From contig JAUWMN010000070.1 of the NCBI GenBank assembly GCA_030613165.1, positions 1 through 7,366 of the forward strand: a DNA stretch of 7,366 nucleotides, given 5' to 3'. Below are positions 1-4,968 of the stretch, in pieces (positions within the stretch are counted from its first letter, which is position 1; every line of letters starts with the position of its first letter). The position numbers were made by a program, and so were the translations under genes. The stretch is from Desulfobacterales bacterium. Lineage in GTDB: Bacteria > Desulfobacterota > Desulfobacteria > Desulfobacterales > C00003106. The notes under the pieces were generated by a model. The model searched no databases. It had not been told where the DNA came from and worked only from the letters and a program-made list of their open reading frames with translations.

Positions 1-77
1 TCGCAAATTTGAGGAGAATAGCAGGCCTATTTGACGAAAACTTGCGGAAATTTGGGCCGTTTCTCACGCTTTTGTAG
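1..77 (+). CDS. Probable C-terminal tail of a transposase (partial)
   Basis: Reading from base 3, a plus-strand frame stays open for 24 codons and ends in two consecutive TAG stops (75-77 and 78-80). The peptide begins ANLRRIAGLFDENL and ends GPFLTLL. An N-L-(R/K)-R-(I/L) stretch near the C-terminus is common in DDE transposases of the IS4, IS5 and IS1182 type, and the stop is followed within about 25 bases by a sequence resembling an insertion-sequence end. The start and catalytic core lie outside the window, so the family cannot be fixed. With only 24 residues, chance openness is a real alternative. The call rests mainly on the fit between the stop and the following IS-end-like sequence. 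Confidence 0.4.
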   Translation, partial: ANLRRIAGLFDENLRKFGPFLTLL

Positions 78-102
78 TAGGATCAGAATTCTCGGACAGC
101 CT
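1..102 (+). mobile_element. Likely right end of an insertion sequence
   Basis: Bases 79-102 read on the minus strand as GAGGCTGTCCGAGAATTC followed by TGATCC. From memory, ends starting GAGGCTGTCCGA or GAGACTGTC are typical terminal inverted repeats of several IS groups, including IS1182-like elements. The placement fits, since a transposase-like C-terminus stops at 77 and the putative end follows directly. The other terminal repeat and any target-site duplication are outside the window, so the boundary at 102 is an estimate. Confidence 0.4.
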
Positions 103-126
103 CCTATCTTACCCAGATAAGGTAGG
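103..126. repeat. Short hairpin next to the IS end
   Basis: CCTATCTTA (103-111) and TAAGGTAGG (118-126) are inverted copies with one mismatch that can form a G-U pair, separated by CCCAGA. No run of T follows on either strand, so it does not look like an intrinsic terminator. It may belong to the IS junction or to the adjoining palindrome. Confidence 0.4.
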
Positions 127-128
127 TA

Positions 129-164
129 GAGACCTTTGCAAAACTGCCGTTTTTAAAAGGTCTC
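129..164. repeat. 36-bp two-step palindrome with IS-like ends
   Basis: The outer arms GAGACCTTT (129-137) and AAAGGTCTC (156-164) match perfectly. After a 2-base mismatch, the inner arms AAAAC (140-144) and GTTTT (149-153) also match perfectly around a TGCC loop. GAGACCTTTGC recalls the ends of some insertion sequences, so this could be a collapsed element in which two terminal repeats meet. There is no following T tract, which argues against a terminator. The symmetry is certain and the origin is inferred. Confidence 0.6.
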
Positions 165-234
165 ATTGATTGGGAGAATTTGAAAAACTAACTTAGCGCG
201 CCCAGTCTTTTAACACAAATAACACAAAATTTAA

Positions 235-263
235 ATTTTACATATTGCCATGGGGCATGTCAA
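235..263 (-). promoter_or_regulatory. Near-consensus sigma70-type promoter, leftward
   Basis: On the minus strand the sequence reads TTGACA (263-258), a 17-base spacer, then TAAAAT (240-235). This is a perfect -35 box, the optimal spacing and a 5/6 -10 box. Transcription would start near 228 and run left through the palindromes at 129-164 and 103-126 towards the IS end. The -10 box overlaps a perfect 14-bp AT palindrome (226-239). The spacer holds a small dyad, TGCC-ATGG-GGCA (246-257), that could be an operator. No gene is visible downstream within the window. It may serve a gene beyond the left edge, a small RNA, or a gene displaced by the IS. Confidence 0.6.
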
Positions 264-383
264 GCAATAATCCGGGAAGCGCCTTGAACGGTGAGCTGTT
301 TACATACAGGCAGCAAGATGATAGGGCCATCGGGCTTTTACAGGGCTTCTTTTGATGATTTCGTAAAAAGTCGGATTCAACGA

Positions 384-462
384 ATTTGTCATTTCGACCG
401 CAGGGAGAAATCTTTAACTATTTGTTTTATAATAAGATTTCTCGTCGCTTCGCTCCTCGATT
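384..462. repeat. Dispersed-repeat-like element with 10-bp inverted arms
   Basis: The arms GAGAAATCTT (405-414) and AAGATTTCTC (434-443) are perfect inverted copies separated by 19 AT-rich bases. They sit inside a longer block whose left part reads GTCATTTCGACCGCAGGGAG (389-408) and whose right part reads CGTCGCTTCGCTCCTCGA (443-460). From memory, blocks of the type GTCATTTCGACC...GGGAGAAATCT are frequent intergenic repeats in Desulfobacterota and some Bacteroidota. The arms are seen directly, and membership of a dispersed family is recollection. Confidence 0.5.
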
Positions 463-529
463 TGAACAAGACCATGAGAGTCAATCAAAATCGAGAATGG
501 AAAAATCGTCTCAGGACAGTGCGGGTGGA

Positions 530-1636
530 TCAAATAATATCTAACCCACAGTGCTTTGCCGCGCTTTCATCCAGCATTTTCGAAAGCCCGCCTCTTTCTT
601 CAGGGAGAAAACCGAGCACCTTCTGCCATACCTCTTCATCTTCCATGCAAAAATAGAGGCATACTTCCGGCGCTCGCTGTTTTATCCATTCTGCCATTTT
701 GCGGTAGATCTCGATGCGCAACGGCTTAAAGTAGCGCATTTTTTTGTCCAGACCCTGTATAAACTCCCCATAAATAATTTTAGAATCAGGAAAGCGCTTT
801 TTGATGATCGGCTTTAAGGAAGGCATGAACCGGAAGGTTCCGAGGCTGATCCAGACAATGTTTTGGGGGTCAATTGATTCAAAAAGGCGAGCAATGACCT
901 TCTGGTAGTCTTCTTCCCATCCATCGTAGATGACTAAAGGGTCAAAGTGGAACGCAAGGGGGTATCCCCACTTTTGGCATCGGGCCGCTGCATTCAACCT
1001 TGCCTCGAGTGTTGCGGTACGGCGTTCTTCTTTTTTGATAACGGCAGGGGTGTTCAGAGACCAGGCCAGGATGGTTTTCCGGTTGTGTGAAAGAGGGGCA
1101 AGATCGTCTATGGCTACGGTTTTTGTTTTGAGTTCCAAGACAGCGCGGTTTTGTGAGGCAAAGCGGGAAATCAGGATTTCAGCAAGAGGAAGGGCGGATT
1201 CCCATATAAGACTGTCGGTGAATTCACCTGTTCCGATTCTATGAAAACTATTAGACCCGGATATGAGTGAATCGAGTTCGCAAAACATGTCGTCGTGATT
1301 GACAAAGAGTTGGAGCACCGGAGGGTTAAAATATGCCTGCAGGATACAGTAGGCGCAATCCATGGAACAGAAGGTCCCGATGTGGAGTATGTGGTAACCG
1401 CAACAGATGTATGACCGGGTACCCGGGCAGGGGCGGAGAAAAGGTCCCCTGTTTTTTGTAAGAAAAAGAGTGCGTTTACCTTCTGAGATAGGTTCTTTTG
1501 ATTGCCGGACGGCATCATATACGGCAGTGACGTCGGGAACTGTATGCTGTGGAGTATTCGGATATCGTTTACAGATTTCGCGGACAATGGGAAGGTCCGA
1601 AACTGTAGTATCAATAAAAATTTTTGATAATTTCAT
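530..1636 (-). CDS. SPL-like family radical SAM protein, function unknown
   Basis: This 368-residue protein resembles the spore photoproduct lyase (SPL)-like family of radical SAM enzymes. The Fe-S cluster motif is Cys90-x3-Cys94-x2-Cys97 (GTFCSMDCAYCILQAYF). Other family-like blocks are RIGTGEFTDSL (133-143), an SLGTFRF strand (264-270), GEFIQGLDKKMRYFKPLR (290-307) and LYFCMEDEEVW (327-337). True SPL repairs thymine-dimer spore photoproduct in Firmicutes spores and uses a cysteine (141 in Bacillus subtilis) as hydrogen donor. In my alignment by eye that position falls in GEFTD and is not cysteine, so DNA-lesion repair is not supported, and no spores are expected here. The ATG at 1636 is the natural start, but no strong Shine-Dalgarno precedes it. 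It lies 95 bases after the U32 gene, behind the heptamer repeat, and is probably last in the operon. Confidence 0.9.
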   Translation of the reverse strand: MKLSKIFIDTTVSDLPIVREICKRYPNTPQHTVPDVTAVYDAVRQSKEPISEGKRTLFLTKNRGPFLRPCPGTRSYICCGYHILHIGTFCSMDCAYCILQAYFNPPVLQLFVNHDDMFCELDSLISGSNSFHRIGTGEFTDSLIWESALPLAEILISRFASQNRAVLELKTKTVAIDDLAPLSHNRKTILAWSLNTPAVIKKEERRTATLEARLNAAARCQKWGYPLAFHFDPLVIYDGWEEDYQKVIARLFESIDPQNIVWISLGTFRFMPSLKPIIKKRFPDSKIIYGEFIQGLDKKMRYFKPLRIEIYRKMAEWIKQRAPEVCLYFCMEDEEVWQKVLGFLPEERGGLSKMLDESAAKHCGLDII

Positions 1637-1660
1637 TGTAACTTGTTATTTTCTAATCCT

Positions 1661-1716
1661 CTGACCTCTGACCTCTGACCTCTGACCTCTAACCTCTGAC
1701 TTCTAACTTCTGACCC
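1661..1716. repeat. Heptanucleotide tandem repeat, eight units
   Basis: Eight consecutive 7-bp units follow each other on the plus strand. Four are identical CTGACCT (1661-1688), then come CTAACCT, CTGACTT, CTAACTT and CTGACCC. On the coding (minus) strand the unit is AGGTCAG. The array fills most of the 95-bp gap between the U32 stop and the SPL-like start. Copies nearest the SPL-like gene are perfect and those near the U32 gene are decayed, consistent with slippage or expansion at one end. Its AGG cores are at least 25 bases from the SPL-like ATG, too far for a normal ribosome site. No spacers lie between units, so this is not a CRISPR. Confidence 0.9.
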
Positions 1717-1731
1717 CCGCCCCCTGCTCTT

Positions 1732-3789
1732 TCACTGCAACCCTCTTTTGTAATTGAAATGCGAGCAGTTTCGCATATACTTTTTGTTCAAAATATTGGC
1801 GAAAGTAACCATAGGCTTTGCCTCATGGGAGAGATCTATGATGAAATTGCTACATCCTATCGTTTTTAGTTCTTTTTGAAAAGGGACTAAAGAAAACGGT
1901 CGTTGCGGGACAAGATAACTGATGTTGTCCACAATTGAAAGTCTATATCGTTCTTGTCGCGCGCTTACAATCGTTTGGCCGTGTTTGAGCCCCTTTGGGA
2001 TCAAGCGCGAGGTAAAAAGAGGCGGATGCCCGTAAATGGTAATTACCGGTTTTGCAAGAGGATGTTTTTGAAGAAGACCTTTTATATCATGGCGGTCTGC
2101 TTCTATCGAAACAACACCGAAGGCTATCCCCATCCTTCCCGCAGCCGTAAAGGCACAGCTGTTCAGGAGATTGATTTGATGCCCTGTCTGGAGTGTAACC
2201 TTGGATTTTTTAAAAAATTGCAGATGCCCCAGATTTGTGATTTCCCAGTTGTGAAATCCTTTTTTTAAAAGTTGAGCAATCAGTTTTTGGAAAAAAAGGA
2301 TATCTTTTTCGTATATAATCGGAGGGAGTGACCAGCAGATTGATTCCTTCCGTCTCTGATATACAGAGAGCGTCTTTGAAAAACGGGGCCACTCGTTTTT
2401 GGTAAGCTTCATTATAATCCGGTGGCCGGCTAATGGTCTGGTATCAGGGATATGTTGTGTGAGATTGAACCGGAACGATAATGTTTCCATCGGCTTTTTG
2501 CCAGGATGTTTTTGGCCCTTGCAGGAGGAAAGGATCTTTTCGATTTTTGCGTTTGAAATAGCCTTTGGCATTCGTGGAGTATAGACGCTTTTTTTTATCA
2601 TTTCCCATATTTTTTTAGGAGCAAGATTGATTTCCGAAGAAGTGCGGTCCACCTTGAAAAGAGCGGTGCCCGGGGGGCAGTGGAAAGGAAGGGTGAGAGT
2701 GACGGTTTGACCGGCTTTGGCAGTTGTCGCGGTTTTTTTCTCAATTGCCAACCCCCGGAGTGTTGCGGACTTACGTTCGTCGGTTTCAGGGAAATGCGCT
2801 CTAATTCTATCTCCTACAGAGAGTGCGTCTTTAATGCATATGGTTATTCTGTTTTTAGCCTCTCCCGTTACTCTGCCGAGGAATTGTCCTATGTTGCCTG
2901 AAATGTTGGGCGCCAGGATATTCTTGTGACTTACGGGCGTATAAAATCCAGCGCTAAGACGGCGTCCCATTGAATCTTGCAAAAGCTTTTTCATCTGGTC
3001 AATTGCCGTCGAATTATCCGTTCCCAGGGAGTCGAGCGCCAGTCTATACGCCTTGACAACCGAGGCTACATATGTCGCGCTTCGCATTCGTCCTTCTATC
3101 TTGATCGCCTTGATTCCTAATTTTTTTAGCTCCGGGAGGAAGTCAATAACTGAAAGATCGCTGGGGGAGAAGAAATAACCGGCTCGCTTTCCCGCTTTGT
3201 AACGGCGACGGCACGGTTGGGTGCATCGTCCACGAGTGCTCCCCCGTCCCCCTAAGTAACTACTGAAAAGGCAGAGCCCGGAATAAGAGTAGCATAGCGC
3301 CCCGTGCACAAAGGTTTCCAGTTCGATGGGGCACGATTTGCTCACAGCGGCAATCTCTTTAAATGACATCTCCCGGGCTAAAACGGCCCGTTTAAAGCCC
3401 ATATTATATAATTGCCGGGCGCCAAGAGAATTGTGTACGGTCATAAGGACGCTTCCGTGAATGTTCAGGCGGGGAAAGTGTGACTTTATCAGGTGATAGA
3501 TGCCAAGGTCCTGGATGATTACCGCATTCGGCCTAAGCTCATTAATTACGGCAAGTGTACGGATCGCTTCCGGAAGCTCACTCTCTTTGGCAAGCGAATT
3601 AAGGGCAATGTTGATTTTTACTTTTTTCTTGCGGGCGTAGGGAAGGAGGAGGGCAAGCTCCTTAACGGTAAAGTTTTTGGCATAGGCCCTGGCGCTAAAG
3701 TTTTTCAGCCCCAGATATATGGCATCGGCGCCATTTTCAACTGCGGCATAAAATGATTCTACGGTACCGGCCGGGGCTAACAGATCCAT
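1732..3789 (-). CDS. U32-family (collagenase-like) protein, RlhA/TrhP-type RNA hydroxylase candidate
   Basis: This 685-residue protein opens with the typical U32 start MDLLAPAG and the block ADAIYLGLKNFSAR (21-34). The family signature is at 158-176 (ETFVHGALCYSYSGLCLFS), followed by RGRC and QPCRRR. Cys166, Cys173, Cys189 and Cys193 give a four-cysteine set, and KIEGRMRS (230-237) is another conserved block. Although named peptidases, studied bacterial members hydroxylate RNA or ubiquinone precursors: RlhA acts on 23S rRNA C2501, TrhP on wobble U34 of tRNA, and UbiU/UbiV on the quinone ring with a 4Fe-4S cluster. The length, with a long C-terminal extension, is nearest RlhA (about 650 residues) and far above TrhP or UbiU, so an rRNA or tRNA target is the best guess. 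The substrate is not proven. Its ATG follows the receiver-TPR stop after 5 bases with only a weak ribosome site, suggesting translational coupling. Confidence 0.9.
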   Translation of the reverse strand: MDLLAPAGTVESFYAAVENGADAIYLGLKNFSARAYAKNFTVKELALLLPYARKKKVKINIALNSLAKESELPEAIRTLAVINELRPNAVIIQDLGIYHLIKSHFPRLNIHGSVLMTVHNSLGARQLYNMGFKRAVLAREMSFKEIAAVSKSCPIELETFVHGALCYSYSGLCLFSSYLGGRGSTRGRCTQPCRRRYKAGKRAGYFFSPSDLSVIDFLPELKKLGIKAIKIEGRMRSATYVASVVKAYRLALDSLGTDNSTAIDQMKKLLQDSMGRRLSAGFYTPVSHKNILAPNISGNIGQFLGRVTGEAKNRITICIKDALSVGDRIRAHFPETDERKSATLRGLAIEKKTATTAKAGQTVTLTLPFHCPPGTALFKVDRTSSEINLAPKKIWEMIKKSVYTPRMPKAISNAKIEKILSSCKGQKHPGKKPMETLSFRFNLTQHIPDTRPLAGHRIIMKLTKNEWPRFSKTLSVYQRRKESICWSLPPIIYEKDILFFQKLIAQLLKKGFHNWEITNLGHLQFFKKSKVTLQTGHQINLLNSCAFTAAGRMGIAFGVVSIEADRHDIKGLLQKHPLAKPVITIYGHPPLFTSRLIPKGLKHGQTIVSARQERYRLSIVDNISYLVPQRPFSLVPFQKELKTIGCSNFIIDLSHEAKPMVTFANILNKKYMRNCSHFNYKRGLQ

Positions 3790-3794
3790 GGTTA

Positions 3795-4808
3795 TTAAAA
3801 GATGCCTATCTCTAAGGCTTTTAAGATCTGTTTGGCTTCTTCAAAATCGGGATTGAGTTCTAAGGCCTGCGAAAAGGCCTCTTTTGCCTTTTTTAAGTCC
3901 TTCATCTCAACGTAACATCTTCCAATATTGTAAAGAATCTTTTCTTCATTCGGGTCGACCTTCTGTGCCCTTTGGTATTGCATAAGGGCGTCTTTACATC
4001 TACCCTGTTTGCGGTAAAGAATCCCCAAGCTGTTGAAGACATTGACAGTGTTTGGGTTGATCTTGAGAATTTCATTGAGTACTTGTTCCGCGTTTTCGTC
4101 CATCTGTTTGTTCATGTAGATTTCCGCGGCTTTTTGCAGGTTCTCTTCGGCCTCTGTTGTTCTCCCCAGCTTTTTGTACGCTTCGCCCATCCCCCTGTAT
4201 GCCTTTGCGAACGCGTTGTTGATCTGCGTGGCCTTTCTAAAAGCTATGAGCGCTTCTTCGTAGTTTCCCTGGGATGTCTTTATATATCCTACATTGTAAT
4301 AGACCTCGGCATTTTCGGTGTAGTCAAGGACCTTTTTGAATTCAGACAACGCCTTATCCCAATCTTCAGAATCGAGAAACAATTTTGCTTTTTCAAGGTG
4401 TTTCTGTGATTCGAGATTGGCGAATTCCTGACGGAGTTGTTGCATAGAGTCGATCTTGTTTTTGAAGTTCTCCATGGTAAATGGTTTAATAATTATCCCT
4501 GTAGTGCCTGCTTCGCCTGCCTCTATGACTTGTCCACGGGTTATCTCCTCTGTTACCAGGAAAAAAGGAAGCTCAGAAAAAAGGTCCGAGGCCCTGACAA
4601 TCCTGAGAAGGGCGATGCCGCTCATGTTAGGCATATCCCATGCAGAGATTACGCAGCCGACCTTTTTTCTCATATTTAAGATAGACCAGGCCTCGTTTCC
4701 GTGGTTTGCCGTGAAGACCCTGTTACACTTGAGATAGCTTAGGGCATTTACCAGGTTTTGTTTGGACTCTCCCTCACTATCAACGATAAGATAGGTGATG
4801 TCTTCCAT
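3795..4808 (-). CDS. Receiver-TPR protein with a degenerate phosphorylation site
   Basis: Residues 1-125 form a CheY-like receiver. The acidic pocket is reduced to Asp10-Ser11, the central block is GCVISAWDMPNMSG (51-64), the conserved Thr is Thr86 and the conserved Lys is in KPF (Lys108). Against CheY (VISDWNMPNMDG) the phospho-acceptor aspartate is Ala56, encoded by a clear GCA codon, so normal phosphorylation is not expected. From about 134 to the end there are five or six tetratricopeptide repeats, for example 168-201, 202-235, 255-288 and 289-322, each with the Y/G/A spacing and final N-P. TPRs bind partner proteins. There is no DNA-binding or catalytic domain, no signal peptide and no membrane segment, so it is likely a cytoplasmic adaptor. 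It lies between cyaA and the U32 gene. A role in controlling either product is inference from position. Confidence 0.9.
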   Translation of the reverse strand: MEDITYLIVDSEGESKQNLVNALSYLKCNRVFTANHGNEAWSILNMRKKVGCVISAWDMPNMSGIALLRIVRASDLFSELPFFLVTEEITRGQVIEAGEAGTTGIIIKPFTMENFKNKIDSMQQLRQEFANLESQKHLEKAKLFLDSEDWDKALSEFKKVLDYTENAEVYYNVGYIKTSQGNYEEALIAFRKATQINNAFAKAYRGMGEAYKKLGRTTEAEENLQKAAEIYMNKQMDENAEQVLNEILKINPNTVNVFNSLGILYRKQGRCKDALMQYQRAQKVDPNEEKILYNIGRCYVEMKDLKKAKEAFSQALELNPDFEEAKQILKALEIGIF

Positions 4809-4815
4809 GTGTCAT

Positions 4816-4821
4816 TCCCCT
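4816..4821 (-). promoter_or_regulatory. Ribosome binding site of the receiver-TPR gene
   Basis: On the minus strand AGGGGA sits 7 bases before the ATG at 4808, the best Shine-Dalgarno in the window, and it supports this start. It lies 3 bases outside the edge of the 141-bp palindrome, so folding of that element could leave it free or affect its access. Confidence 0.7.
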
Positions 4822-4824
4822 GTA

Positions 4825-4965
4825 CCGTCCATCCGGAAGCGGCATCTTTTGTCCCAATACTGCGTTCTCCGTCCCGCCCTGGCGGGACTGCGCCTGTGGT
4901 AGCCCCGCCCAGGCGGGGTGTGCGGCCTTGTCTTGGGACAAAATCTACCATTTCCGGAAGGACGG
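4825..4965. repeat. 141-bp imperfect palindrome (REP/BIME- or MITE-like) between cyaA and the receiver gene
   Basis: The spacer is symmetrical about base 4895 without gaps. The outer arms (4825-4857 and 4933-4965) match at 27 of 33 positions, with unbroken blocks CCGTCC/GGACGG, TCCGGAA/TTCCGGA and TTTTGTCCCAA/TTGGGACAAAA. Inside lie two GC-rich mini-hairpins in mirror positions: TCCCGCC-CT-GGCGGGA (4872-4887) and CCCCGCC-CA-GGCGGGG (4903-4918), separated by 15 bases. Such paired inverted hairpins resemble REP/BIME elements or a small foldback transposable element. It starts 3 bases after the cyaA stop and ends 16 bases before the next ATG, so it fills the gap exactly. As RNA it would be a large stem that could stabilise cyaA mRNA or weaken read-through. 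There is no T tract, so it is not a standard terminator. Confidence 0.85.
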
Positions 4966-4968
4966 AAT

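Larger units (their letters stand above)
165..529. other. Gene-free spacer, 3' of the SPL-like gene
   Basis: These 365 bases lie between the palindrome at 129-164 and the stop codon of the SPL-like gene. They contain a strong leftward promoter-like sequence, a perfect AT-only palindrome (226-239), a direct repeat AACACAAAT/AACACAAAA (212-229), a dispersed-repeat-like element (about 384-462), and a loose inverted repeat TCGATTT (457-463)/AAATCGA (488-494). I find no convincing coding sequence. A 121-codon plus-strand frame starting at 291 overlaps the SPL-like gene antisense and has no family resemblance. No convincing intrinsic terminator follows the SPL-like stop. Confidence 0.6.

Noticed and set aside
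129..164. The 36-bp palindrome as a rho-independent terminator
   Set aside because: Neither strand has a T run directly after the stem, and the arms look like insertion-sequence ends.
551..817. Plus-strand open frames inside the SPL-like gene, including 930-1244 and 1407-1664
   Set aside because: They lie antisense to a gene with clear family motifs, have no ribosome site and show no recognisable protein features.
1661..1716. The heptamer array as a CRISPR
   Set aside because: Units are 7 bp and directly adjacent with no spacers, and there are no cas genes.
3972..4409. A 145-codon plus-strand open frame opposite the TPR region
   Set aside because: It is the antisense of repetitive TPR codons, which commonly leaves the reverse frame open. 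Its translation resembles no protein family.
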